A DNA stretch of 64,000 nt, taken from Gordius sp. MW1. Its lineage: Eukaryota; Nematomorpha; Gordioida; Gordea; Gordiidae. A program made the position numbers and the translations under genes. Below the pieces are notes generated by a model that saw only the letters and a program-made list of their open reading frames with translations, had not been told where the DNA came from and did no database searches. The stretch lies in contig OZ038528.1 in NCBI GenBank assembly GCA_964036665.1, positions 62,001 to 126,000 of the forward strand, written 5' to 3'. Shown one piece after another: positions 34,940-46,763 of the stretch; position 1 is the stretch's first letter, and every line of letters starts with the position of its first letter.

Positions 34940-35194
34940 GATGGTATTTAAATGCACAGTAATAAATTAAAAAATGCTCAGTAAAATGTGGCTCAGTATT
35001 TTATTAAAGTGCCCAGTTAAAAACTCAAAATTGATCAGTAAATTAACTTTAAATGCTCAGCTTTAAATTAATAATGCTCAGCATTTTTGTTAAAATGCTC
35101 AGTAATATAAATTCATAGTTTAAAATATTAATTTATTTTGCACATTTTATATATAATATTTTAATTGGTATATACAATTTTTTTAAAAATAAAT

Positions 35195-35590
35195 TAAGAA
35201 CTTTGCCCCCCTCCCTTTTTTTGTCCCGTTGGTTTCTCCCCCTCCCTTGTTTTTTACCCTCTTTGTCACCAGGGGGGAGGAATGGGGGGTGATTTACCCC
35301 CCCCCCCTTTTAACCCGCCTTTGTTTACTCTTTCTCACCGGGGGAAGAGGGCAAATAATAAGGGGGCCCAAATCACCCCCCCCCCCCGGGTGAGAAAGAA
35401 GGTAAAAAAATTGGGAAGGGGGGGGGGGGGGCAAATCACCTCCCCCTTGTGATAAAGAGGGTAAAAAAGGGGGGGGGGGAAGGGGATGGGGGTCAAATTA
35501 CTCCCCTCCCCCCAGGTAAGAAAGAGGGTAAAAAATAAGGGGGGGGGGAAACCAACGGGACAAAAAAGGGAGGGGGCAAAGTTCTTATTT
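35195..35590. repeat. G/C-run fold-back module, copy 3, at the hairpin centre
   Basis: AAGAACTTTGCCCCCCTCCC + TTTTTTTGTCCCGTTGGTTT is mirrored by AAACCAACGGGACAAAAAAG + GGAGGGGGCAAAGTTCTT. Between them are alternating C-run and G-run blocks with ACCCTCTTTGTCACC. It is the loop region of the giant fold-back and the same family as at 8.7 and 10.5 kb. Confidence 0.75.
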
Positions 35591-36574
35591 TTAAAAAAAA
35601 ATTGTATACCAATTAAAATATTATTTATAAAATGTAAGCGCAAAATAAATTAATATCACAAATTATGAATTTATATTACTGCATTTTAACACAAATACTG
35701 AGCATTATTAATTTAAAGCTGAGCATTTAAAGTTAATTTACTGATCAATTTTGAGTTTTTAACTGGGCACTTTAATAAAATACTGAGCCACATTTTACTG
35801 AGCATTTTTTAATTTATTACTGTGCATTTAAATGCCATCCTTTCGAGATTGTCACGTCACGTTATATAGATTTAGTAAAAAAATCAAATTGCTTAAAAAT
35901 TTTATCTCGATTGACTTAAATATGAAGTTTATGCTGTTTATGAGGAATTCTTAATTAAGATTTATATTTATTTTTGGTGCCGCCCGGCCGTCTTACTATT
36001 TATACAACCTAAAATACATAAAATTCATACAATTATCCATTTTTGTCCATAAAAGAACTATTAAAAAAATACAAGGTGTGTATCTCACAGAATACCATAG
36101 AAAAGCAGGGATTTTTAAAACTGTGATAAAAATATAACACAATGTAGATGGCAGCAATTTTTAAATACACATGCATTATTTCTATCAAATAAAATGATAA
36201 TTTATTAGAGAGTAAAAATTTATAGATTATATACGTAATTTGCTATTTAAATAAATTTGTTTGAAATATTTTTAATATATATATATACTTAATAAAATTT
36301 TTTTGTTAGAGACTATAATTTAGTCGTAAAGTTAAGATATAAAAAATGAAGCATACTTGTTGAATCCTCGAGGTGACCTCAAGGTGGACCTGAGGTTTTA
36401 AGGTTATTTTATATGAAAAACCTTGAGGTCCTTATAAACCTCGAACCTCACCTTAAGGTTAGGTTTGAGGTTGATTGACAACCTGAGGTTGTCAATCAAC
36501 CTTAAACTAACCTTGAGGTTAAGGTTTATACAACCTCAGGTTTCCCCACCACTAAGCAGTACGTGATGAGGGCG

Positions 36575-36790
36575 TTTGATTGACGTTCGATACAACGTCA
36601 AAACGCATAAAACAAAATATCTCGAAAACTACTGGACCGATTTGGCTGGAACATATCTTAAAACACGCTCCGGAGTGTGGGGAATAAACTGTGAAATTTT
36701 GAGCCAAATCGGTCCGGTAGTTCTCCAAAATTGGTGGCGGCATACACACACACATATATACATAGTTTCATTTTTATATATAAGATAATA
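36575..36790 (+). repeat. Dispersed repeat with 'CTACTGGACCGATTTGG' inverted core
   Basis: CTACTGGACCGATTTGGCTG is mirrored by CAAATCGGTCCGGTAGTT, followed by a CACACACATATATA tract and a TTTTATATATAAGAT end. This layout (core, short microsatellite, TATA-rich end) parallels the 42.9-44.27 kb repeat. It may be a non-autonomous Helitron-like or LINE-derived repeat. The class is not certain. Confidence 0.45.
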
Positions 36791-36889
36791 AAATATTTTC
36801 AAATTGTTTTATTATGACGTTTGTTTGAATACTATATTTTCCTATTTCTAATAAAACCCCTTCCCTCCTGCCCCTCCCATCCCCCTTCC

Positions 36890-39800
36890 CTTGGTATTAG
36901 GTTAACATTGATAATACCCTATGCCCTCCCCTAGAAGGGCCTATGCCTAGAGCCCTGCACGAACCGCCCGAAGCCCGATCCGATCGGCTTTAGGCCGGAC
37001 TCGGGCCGAATTTAATAAAACAATCAGGCCTCGGGCTCGAGTCGGGCCAGATGAGGCGGCCCGACTTAAGGCCCGACCCGATATGACTAAATCAAACTAA
37101 TCTTTTATAAAATATGATTTAAACAAACTCAACTCGATAGTAAATAAGTATCTTGGTACACCATACACAATATAGCTTCCAAGCTTCAGCTTTTTCCCCC
37201 TGTCTATAATATTTTGGCTAAATGGCAAATATTATTCTAGTATTTAAATAAATTCAGAGTAGCTATTACTTTAGAAATTAAATAAGGAAATTTTTTAAAA
37301 AGTTTTTTATTTGGAACTGTTAGATAAAAAATATTTTATAAAGTTAGATTTCCAGTTGTAAATTATTGGCTGAATAAATTGTAGCGAGTGAAAATTAAAA
37401 TTTTATTTCAACTTATCCTAACTGTAAATTACGATTAATAACAATTTAATGCAAAGGTAAAAATTTTTGAAAATTTTTTATTTGAAAAATCGGGTCGGGC
37501 TCGGGTCGGGCTCGGGTCGGGCAAAAATAAAAAAGTAGTTCGGGCCGGGCTCGGGCAAAATAAAAACTGAGACGTCGGGCTCGCCGGGCTCGGGCAAAAC
37601 AAAATTCATTTAGCAGGGCTCTACATGCCTCTACTAATATGGGTCCCTGTGCCCCTACAAAAGCCTATGCCTCTATTAATGTGGGTTCGAATCCCGGCGA
37701 TGGCAAATTCTTAATTGCTGGTTCGATACCCGGAGAAGATCTTTAATTAAATTAATATATTGGTCTTGTTACCATTGATATGACTTTTTGACCGTATCCT
37801 GGCTACTGACCATTGAAAAAAATGACCATTGGCCAAATTATAAAAAAAAAATTTTTCGTTTTTGAATTGGTATATTAGGTTAACATTGATAATTACCCTA
37901 TGCCCTCCCCTAGAAGGGCCTATGTCTCTACTGATATGGGTCCCTGTGCCCTACACGGAGAGGGCAAAGTTATTATTTTTTTTTAAATTAAATTAATATA
38001 TTGTTCTTGTTATTACCATTGATAATATGGCTTTTTGGCCGTCGCTGGCAGCTGACCAATGAAAAAATGACAATTGGCCAGATTGTGATTCACAATTTTT
38101 TTGGTTTATTTTTCACATTAATATATTGTTTTTGTTAATACCGTTGATAATATGGCTTTTTGGCCGTCCACTGGCTGCTGACCAATGGGAAAAAATGACC
38201 ATTGGCCAAAGTGTGAATCGAAATTTTTTTTTTTCAAATTAATATATTGTTTTTGTTAAAACCGTTGATAATATGGCTTTTTAGCCGTCCGCCGGCTGCT
38301 GACCAATGGAAAAAAAATACCATGGGCCAAAGTGAGATAATCGATTTTTTTTCTTGATTATAATTATAGGCTAGTTATTTGGCTATCTGCTAACCATTGG
38401 AAAAGATCACCACTGCCCAAAGTGATGGAAAATTTGTATAAATTATTAACTAATCATTTTGCATTTAATATTCCTTATAGGCATTCTCGCCCCTTCCCAC
38501 CTTTCTCGCCCATAAATTGCACAGCAAATATGCTACTTTTATACGGAGTATAGATGAGTTTCGTTCCCTCTTACCTTCCCCCCTTCCTTTCCCCTCCCCT
38601 CCTCCCCTTCCCCCTCCCCCTTCCCACGACGGCTAAAGGCCCGAGTTTATTAAATAAATACCGATTTTTTTTTCAGGTGTCTACAATAACAATATATATA
38701 ATATTGAAATCAAATTAACAAATAATCAATGACCCCTAGTCCCTGGCTTGAGTGTATATTTAAATGACGAATCATAGCGTGTATTCAAATAACTTGTATT
38801 TAGATAAACCTCGAACATATTAACTTATTCTCGCTTCATAATTAAAAACATTAAAAATAGATTTTTCCATGTGTAGTGATGAGGAAAATTTGATAAAAAT
38901 CTCGAACTCGTTTCGAAAAGCTTTTAAAAGAGGCGAGAAGTTCGACATTCAGACGAGACGAAATTTGATCAAGAAGATCTCGTTTTTAAAATTTTTTCGT
39001 TGACCAGCATTATTACAATATAGTAACTATAGCTGCGTTTGCGTATTTAATTGCTATGCAATTTATGGGCTGGTTTTTTGTTGTCCGTCCGTTGTCCGTT
39101 GTCCTCCAATGTATTTTATCGATTTTTTTGAATTAATGCATAAGAGGTGCCCCACCTCTCATCTCTATCTCCCTCGCAGTGTTAGAATAGTAATGCATAC
39201 GCGTGTCTCCTCCCCACATCATCTCTCTCTCGTTATCGATTTTTCGGGCGGGGTCAGGTATTAATTGCTATGCAATTTATGGGCTCGCTTTTCATTTTGT
39301 TTGTAACGCTGTTCGGTGTCTTGCGTTGTCTTGCACTGAATGTCTTGTCTTGCACTGAATGTCTTGTCACGTTGTTTACTTTTAATTTTTGTATTTAACT
39401 AGTTTTTGGGTTCGAATCCCGGAGTTTTTTTTGACTCTTATGATTGTTCTTGTTACTACCATTGATAATTAGACTTTTTGGCCGTCCGTTGGGTGCTGAC
39501 CAATGAAAAAAATGACCATTGGCCAAAATGTGAATCCAAGTTTTTTTTCTCGTTTTTTACGACTATTATGATTGTTCCTGCTACTACCATTGCTATTATG
39601 ACTTTTTGGCCGTCCGCTGGCTGCTGACCAATGGAAGTCTTTTTTGTTAAAATAAATAATTAACCTATGCCCTCCCCTAGTAGAGCCTATGCCTCTACTG
39701 ATATGGGTCCCTGTAGCCCCCCTACAAAAGCCTATGCCTCTTCTGATGTAGGTTCGAATCCCGGAGGGCCAAATTTTTTTTTATTTTTTTGTTTAAATTA

Positions 39801-40480
39801 ATATATTGTTCTTGTTAATACCATTGATAATAAGACTTTCTGGCCGTCCGTTGGCTGCTGACGAATGGAATGAAATGACCATTGGCCAAATGTTAATCGA
39901 ATTTTTTTTTGTTTTTTTAGCTCTTATATATTAATAGATTGTCTCTTGGTACTGACTGACCAATGAAAAAAATGAGCACTGGCCAAAGTGTGAATCGAAA
40001 TTTTTTTTTCTTTTTTTTGACTCTTATGTATTTATATCGACTTTTAACGTGTCCTGGCTGCTGACCAAAGGAAAAAAATGACCATTGGCCAAAATGTGAA
40101 TCCAAAAATCTTCTATTGCTGTTAAAATTTTGTTCTGATTTTTTTAATTAAAAATGTTCAAATTCAACAAAAGATTTCTCCCAACAATTCTGAAAAATCT
40201 TAACATTGTGATGCTTTGTAATATAATGTTTGTTACACGCCTAATTTTAAATATTTTTGAATTTTGGCACATATACCCGTTTTTAAACTTAGTGATTTAC
40301 CCCATTTATTAATTTACTGCATTTCACTATACTCTTATCTTAACTTTTTCATATGTTATAAGTATTTTTTTTTAAATTAAATTAATATATTGTTCTTGTT
40401 AATACCATGATTATACGACTTTTTGCCCGTCCGCTGGCTACTGACCAATGAAAAAAATAACAGTGTATTTTTTTGTAAAA
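36890..40480 (+). repeat. Long array of T-arm/ATTGGCCAAA repeat units
   Basis: It has many copies of 'GACCAATGAAAAAAATGACC' + 'ATTGGCCAAA' with 'TTGTTCTTGTTAATACCATT' leaders, CCTATGCCTCTACTGATATG blocks and GGTTCGAATCCCGG (for example at 37,684, 39,409 and 39,749). Two AATTGCTATGCAATTTATGG starts lie at about 39,050 and 39,265. It is interrupted by a hAT-like element at 36,948. A further TAGTGATGAGG end-like sequence lies near 38,873. No coding sequence was seen. Confidence 0.7.
36948..37623. mobile_element. hAT-like GGCCCG-rich element inserted in the repeat array
   Basis: TAGAGCCCTGCACGAA at the left is mirrored by AGCAGGGCTCTA at the right. About 120 bp at both ends is built of CGGGCTCGGG/GGCCCGAC words. 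ATGCC is repeated on both sides within the host word CCTATGCCTCTACT, so it split a pre-existing unit. The full 8-bp duplication is blurred. Confidence 0.75.
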
Positions 40481-40859
40481 TAAAAAAATTATTATACTCT
40501 AAATTACTAGTTTATTTGTTAATTCTTGGTAATTTTAATTAGTCAAGTAAGAGACACAAATAGTCACAAATCACGAATTTAAATAGAAGTGAGTTATCGC
40601 CTCACAACCTAGCTAGACGTTCTTCCTAGTTTTTTTTAAGGGAGATAAATTGTCTGAAATTAAATATTAGCTATATTCTAACAAAGGTATAACAAATTTG
40701 TTATAAAAATATTTTGATAAAATTATTATTCTTGAAAACAATATGTAGAGCTGCATATAAATTTTAGTGCCATCGGCTGCGAAATTTAATGGGGACGACT
40801 TTAAAGATTATTTATGAATTTTTATATAAAAAAGTTTTACTAATTACTGAGCTCTTATT

Positions 40860-41060
40860 TATGTTCTGGCTCGTTTGTAAACAGGAGCCAAGTCTATAGC
40901 CAAGTGTATGATGTCGATGACTCGATGTTAAATGTCACATATGTAAAAAATGGCTATATAAGCCTTACCCCCACTCGACTTACACACGATCCCAAAGATT
41001 TTTTTACATCAGAAATTTACCGCGGATATTTGATGTCACTAAATTGTGGGGCAGTGAGTG
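40860..41060 (+). promoter_or_regulatory. Possible pol II core promoter (TATATAAG)
   Basis: TATATAAG at 40,955-40,962 lies in a less AT-rich stretch with CCCCACTCGACTTACACACG about 25-30 bp downstream. No coding exon was found downstream and it may be part of a TE. Weak call. Confidence 0.2.
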
Positions 41061-42030
41061 ACAAATATGCGTAGCGCAAGCGCTCATAGAACGAATTCAT
41101 TGCCAAGGTTAATCTAATCCGCCACCACCACACAACCTCCCTCACACAGTGCAGCAGCAGTACTATTTATACCCACCCCTCGGGGGGGGGGGGCATAGCT
41201 TTTCGATCGATTGCGCTCCACCCCCTCGCCCCTTAAAGGAATGAATCGGCACAAAACCAGCGGGCCAACTTATCAGCCCTCCTTGGCTACGCCCATGGCG
41301 GCTGCCTCCTCTAAATCCAATTTTTTTTAAATTTAATATAGTTTAGACTATAATTCAAAAATATGAGCATTTTGCCTCTTACTAAATCGTTATTGCCCCC
41401 CTTTAATTCGAATCTAGGCTACGCTCGCGTATATATTATTGATCACAACTACTAACTATAGAATATTCACAAACTCCATTGGCGAATTAGAAAGGCGGCC
41501 TAAAAAGTATTAATGGAAGTTGCAGCCATACTAAAGATGCAGTTATGGGCAGGCACAAGGAAAGCCACCCTTCATTCCAGAAATCTTCTTTTTGAGGCAT
41601 TTATCACCTTCCATTTTGGGTACCCCATGTTACAAACCCAATTCGAATATTGGTTATTTTTAACAAATACCTTCGCATTACAAATATTGCAAATAAATTA
41701 ATTAGATAGAACGCTATCCTTTTGGCAGGCCGATTTGTAAGTATTTTATCACTTAAATTTGATAGTAAATCATAAGAATTAATAATTTTTTGGCTTTGCA
41801 CCAGCCTAACCTTTTAATTATTATCATCTTTTGTTTTTTCCATATTAATTTATTGGGGGCATTTGTTGGAAAGCAAAATATTGAATAAAACTTTAACTTC
41901 AAGTCTTTAATGTTAATTATTTAAATAAAAAAGCAGGTAGGCAGAGACATTTTTAATTAAAAACGCATTTGAACATAGGTGCTGAAATTGATTTAGCCAT
42001 TAGATTACATTCCTGGATACTTTTTTATTA

Positions 42031-42540
42031 ATTGCTATGCAATTTATGGGCTCGTTTTTTGGTGTCCGTCCGTCCGTTGTCCACCAAGTTATTTGCCCCA
42101 GCTTTCTGACCTGGAGGTTCGTGTTCAATCCCAGGAGAGGGCAAAATTTTTATTTAAATTAAATTAATATCTTGTTCTTGTTAATACAATTGATAATATC
42201 ACTTTTTGGGCGTCCGCTGGCTACTGACCAATGAAAAAAATGGCCATTGGCCAAATAAATTGAATTTTTTTTTGCTTTTAATTATAGGCTAGTTATTTGA
42301 ATGTCTGCTAACCATTAGAAAAGATCACCAGTGGCCAAAGTGATGGAAAATTTGTATAAATAATTAATTAATCATTAGGCATTTAATACCCCCTATAGGC
42401 ATTTTCGCCCCTTCCCACCTTTCTCGCCCATAAATTGCATAGCAAATATGATACATTTATACGGAGTATAGATGAGTCGTCCCCCCTTCCCCTTCTCTTC
42501 TCCCCCTTCCCACGAGGGCCGAAGGCCCGAGTTTTTTTAT
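42031..42540 (+). mobile_element. ATTGCTATGCAATTTATGGGC inverted-repeat element
   Basis: AATTGCTATGCAATTTATGG + GCTCG at 42,031 is mirrored by CGCCCATAAATTGCATAGC near 42,425-42,445. It is followed by ATACGGAGTATAGATGAG and a C/T-rich tail to GGCCGAAGGCCCGAG. It holds one T-arm-like motif (GTTCAATCCCAGGAG) and an ATTGGCCAAAT pair. An inverted copy lies at 46.76-47.53 kb. Confidence 0.65.
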
Positions 42541-42871
42541 ATTATGATTTATATTAAGGATAAACTAAATAAATTTAATTAAAATACCTTAATTATTGTG
42601 AAATTTACACACCAAAGTAGCAGTGTTTAGTCAAAATTTAAATAACCTTAGCTTGTTGAACAAACTATAGTGACTCTTAGAATTGGATTAGATAGCGGCA
42701 AAATGAAAATCTTGGCCCCTTTGGCCCCCCTCCCCAAGGGAAAATCCCGACCCCTTTGGCCCCCCCCAAGCGATTTATTTATTATATAATAATTTATTTA
42801 GTAATTATTTTTAATAGTTTTTAAATGTGTAAATATTTTTATAGAATTTAGGGACTTATCATTTATATAAA

Positions 42872-44270
42872 ACTAGCTGACCCGGCAAACGTTGTTTTGC
42901 TAAAAATACAATTTTGTTTAATAAAATAAAATTCGAGAAAACTTCAGCCTTGTATGTTCGACGTCATTATTGTATATGATGCTATAAATGAAACTGACCG
43001 GGAAATGTCCGATATTTTTAAAACGAAAAGGTATTTTAGGAATCTGAAAAAGCTATTTTACCCCTGGCCGCCCTGGGCATCTACGGCTAAATTATCGCGC
43101 GAATCGGGCCGGTAGTTTCAGAGTTTAGCCCTTTTTTAAAACGAAATGTCTGATATTTTTAAAACGAAAAGGTATTTTAGGAATCCGAAAGATCGACCAC
43201 GTGATAATAATGGCAAAAATTGCATAATTTAAATTTTATTTATTTAATTTAAAAAATTTTCACCGTATATTGTAACATTTTATTATACTTTTAAATATCT
43301 AATTCGAGAAAACTTCAACCTTGTATGTATGACGTGATTATTGTATATGATGCTATAAATGAAACTGGCCGGGAAATGTCCGATATTTTTACAACTAAAA
43401 AGAATTTTAGGATTCTGAAAAAGCTATTTTACCCCCGGCCGCCCTGGGCATCTATGGCTAAATTTTCGCGCAAATCGGGCCGGTAGTTTCAGAGTTTAGC
43501 CCTTTTTTAAAACGTAATGTCCGATATTTTTAAAACTAAAAGGAATTTAGAATTCCTTAAAAGCTATTTTATTTCTGGCCGCCCTGGTCATCTATGGCTA
43601 AATTTTCGCGCGAATCGGGCCGGTAGTTTCAGAATTTAGCCCTTATCCACATACATACATACATACATACATACATACATACATACATACATACATACAT
43701 ACATACATACATACATACATACATACATACATACATACATACATACATACATACATACATACATACATACATACATACATACATACATACATACATACAT
43801 ACATACATACATACATACATACATACATACATACATACATACATACATACATACATACATACATACATACATACATACATACATACATACATACATACAT
43901 ACATACATACATACATACATACATACATACATACATACATACATACATACATACATACATACATACATACATACATACATACATACATACATACATACAT
44001 ACATACATACATACATACATACATACATACATACATACATACATACATACATACATACATACATACATACATACATACATACATACATACATACATACAT
44101 ACATACATACATACATACATACATACATACATACATACATACATACATACATACATACATACATACATACATACATACATACATACATACATACATACAT
44201 ACATACATACATACATACATACATACATAGACATACACACATACATAGACTTTACTTTATATATATAGAT
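42872..44270 (+). repeat. CTGACCCGGCAAACG repeat with triplicated core and (ACAT)n
   Basis: It starts CTAGCTGACCCGGCAAACG. A ~200-350 bp segment then recurs three times, holding GAAATGTCCGATATTTTTAA, GGCCGCCCTGGGCATCTA and CGAATCGGGCCGGTAGTTTC (about 43,010, 43,380 and 43,520). The (ACAT)n tract and an ACTTTATATATATAGATTCC end follow. No protein is encoded. Confidence 0.6.
43649..44229 (+). repeat. (ACAT)n microsatellite, about 145 units
   Basis: An uninterrupted tetranucleotide tract of about 580 bp. The three overlapping 'YVCM' frames on the minus strand are translation artefacts. It is probably an expansion of a short 3' microsatellite of the host repeat. Confidence 0.97.
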
Positions 44271-45195
44271 TCCCGTTTTGTAAATAACACAGGTTTACAA
44301 ATATTGACTTTGTGGCTATATCCCGCGACCAGACCAATAATTCCGATAGAGAATTTTCCGCTGATTAATAATCTGTTTTTGGTTTTTTCCAAAACTTCCA
44401 ATTTTTTAGATAAACGAAATTGAAGGTGCAAAAAGTGCTCATTTTGACCTTTTTGAATATTGCCACGGCATTTTTAATTTTTATTGAATTCATTCCTGTG
44501 GATCTTCTCAAGGGGGAGGGGGACACCTGCCAAAAATAAATTCTTCGACATGTAAATAAGAATAAAAATAAAACAGCACGGGCCCACTCGACCAAAGGGA
44601 GTTTGTACTTCCTGGGTATCATAAGTTATAGGTTCACTCCAGGCGTGTAGCCAGGATTCTCTCAAATGGATATGCATATGATGTCTCTGTATATGCTCAT
44701 GTAATAACTTTAAAAATCATCCATAATAATTATAACAATTGAGATATATCATATATACAAAATCAATTACTATATTAAACATAATCGCTTAGTTAGCCAC
44801 TTTCTGGGGCGGTTTGGTGTTTTCGCTGAAAATAAATGTTCAACCAAGTTTTTTTTCATAGCAATTTTCACAATCATATTCGGAAATTTTACAATGCCTT
44901 TTGTCAACAACTAATTAAAAAAATTAATTGTATATATTATGTTTCCGGGTTTTTATAAGTGTCTTAATCTTTTATGCCACCAAACTATTATAAACCCATT
45001 TAATTTCGTTATTAATCAAAAAAATGTCCAAATCTTGGCCAAGGGGAGGGAAAATTCCCGCCCCCCCCCCCTTGGCTACGCGCCTGCTGTAGATTAAAGT
45101 TTCATTTATAGGTAGATTATTATATATTTTTTGTTTTACCACTATATTTAAATTAAACGCGTTTTTGTGAACCCCTTTTCTTTATCAAAATTTGT
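44271..45195. repeat. AT-rich region with a dispersed repeat and a G-run TE end
   Basis: 44,285-44,470 matches 8,100-8,280. GCGTGTAGCCAGGATT at 44,643 and CTTGGCTACGCGCCTG at 45,070 look like the two ends of a small CGTAGCCAG-type element. No gene was seen. Confidence 0.45.
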
Positions 45196-45864
45196 CCCAC
45201 TATGTCTGGAAAACGGAGTAAATTCGAGTTCAGAATACACACGCGCAAGAACTTAAGGAGTAAAAAACAGCAAAGTAATACCAGGAGAATAAATCGCTAG
45301 GCAATCGTCCCTTTGTTATAGATGACAGAAAATATTTCCGAAATAAAAAAGGAAGAAAGGCTAGAGAATAGGTCGACGAACGAAAAAACCAGCACAAAGC
45401 TTCTTTAATCTTGGGTGTAAGAAAGTTGCAAAGCGAGGTAGACGACGATTGGGAGACGCTAACTAAGGACATAAAGGAAACAGCGAATTGAATTACACAA
45501 AAAGAGGCAAAGATATGAGTAGGGAACTATTGTGGTGGGATCAATCAGTTCGGGATTTCATCGAAAGAAGAAAAATTTATGTAGACGGTGGCATTAATCT
45601 AGAAAGTCGTGGGATTATCGAGAGTATAGGGAGACTAAGAGAGCCACGAAAAAGGCCGTTGCAATAGCGAAGAATGTCGCGTGCCCCGAGATGGCAAACA
45701 AACTGAACCATAAAAGGGGCGTTAGGCTTATGTACTGGCCAAGATGAGGGAAAAGAAAAGTCGATCGGAGTTCTTCAAATAGTCAAAAACGAGAAGAATC
45801 AAATCTTATTCAAGCCGAAGAATGTGATGAAAAGGAGGAAAGCATATTTTAAAAAACTTATAAG
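45196..45864 (+). pseudogene. RTE LINE, middle part, left half of a split copy
   Basis: The plus strand carries the region between endonuclease and RT in broken frames (ATKKAVAIAKN near 45,650, then AYFKKLI at the break). The same reading resumes after the inserted hAT element with TTANDKDFLPDI, which shows that both halves are one copy. Stops throughout. Confidence 0.65.
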
Positions 45865-46049
45865 TAGAGCTGTCAAAGTTACTTTACCACAGTAACTAGT
45901 TAAGTTAGAGTCACTTTTACAAAAAATGTAACTAATTACAGTTACATTTTTCCAAATGTAACTGATTACAGTTCCAGTTACTTACCTTATGGAACTAGTT
46001 ACATCTAAAGTTACTTTGGTAAATTTAAAAAAACGATATTTTTTAATAT

Positions 46050-46200
46050 TATTTATTTAAACTACAAAACCGGAGGGTAATAAATGATGATTCGATTATA
46101 AACCTTTTTTTCTATATTGTTATCTAATAAGCTGGTCCGCTTTTCACTGATTATTAATTTACCAAGACTAAAAAGACGCTCGACGGGGGCGCGGGTACGG
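46050..46200 (-). pseudogene. hAT C-terminal dimerisation remnant
   Basis: The minus strand reads LGKLIISEKRTSLLDNNIEK after a degraded 'APVERLFS'-like start, the classic hATC motif. Only the last ~40 codons are recognisable. It belongs to the element at 45.87-49.3 kb. Confidence 0.7.
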
Positions 46201-46763
46201 GTACAATAAAATTAATGAAAAGTTTCTTTAAATTAGGGAAATTATTATGTATTATCATATCATTATTATTCGAATGATATAAGTGTAAATGCACTCTTAA
46301 ATTTCCGCCTTAAAAAGATTAAAATTTCAACGTATTAGGTCTAGGTCCTGTCTTTGCTCCTGGTTAGGAATCAATGAATTAATGTAATTTAAAGTGTCTT
46401 CTCTCTTATTTTTGACGGATCGACGGCCAACTTGTTTTAAAAATTATATTTATAAAGGATAATAAGGCATTATCCACTGTAACTTTACTATAAAGTAGTG
46501 GTTTATTTGGTTTGCTGACTCCCTGTTGACTTATTATCGTTGATTTTTTATGGGGATGTATTCTCTATTTTATGGCTACCATAAATATGCAGTGGTATTT
46601 AAAGGAGCTGATATGCAATTTACTTTAGGCTGCACAATTTGTAAAGAAATATCATGTTCTTGTTTTCTTTTTTCTTTCAAGAAAAATAATAAATTTTAGA
46701 AAAGGGCCAGGGAGTTTTCTCTTGAATTTCCATGTCAAATAAAATAATAGAAACTAGATAATT

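Larger units (their letters stand above)
30110..36554. mobile_element. Giant hAT-like fold-back element split by a gypsy insertion
   Basis: The ends are TAGTGGTGGGGAAA and TTTCCCCACCACTA. A perfect 8-bp duplication AGCAGTAC lies at 30,102-30,109 and 36,555-36,562, the hAT size. Without the gypsy element (and one copy of its duplication) it is about 2.34 kb and almost wholly palindromic. The left arm (30,110-30,841 plus 34,945 to about 35,390) pairs with the right arm (about 35,390-36,554). Landmarks found in both arms include AAGACGGCCGGGCGGCACC, ATAACGTGACGTGAC and an array of ATGCTCAGTA-like words. The first ~200 bp of each end is dense in AGGTTTGAGG/CCTCAGGT words. No transposase is encoded, so it must have been moved in trans. 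A second copy starts at 63,679. Confidence 0.85.

Noticed and set aside
35335-35643. 102-residue minus-strand frame
   Set aside because: Low-complexity translation of the central G/C-run palindrome.
40955-40962. TATATAAG as a firm promoter
   Set aside because: Such strings are frequent in AT-rich DNA and no transcript unit was found downstream; kept only as a weak feature.
43629-44246. Three overlapping frames of about 200 residues, all YVCM repeats
   Set aside because: Pure (ACAT)n microsatellite read in three frames; no real protein.
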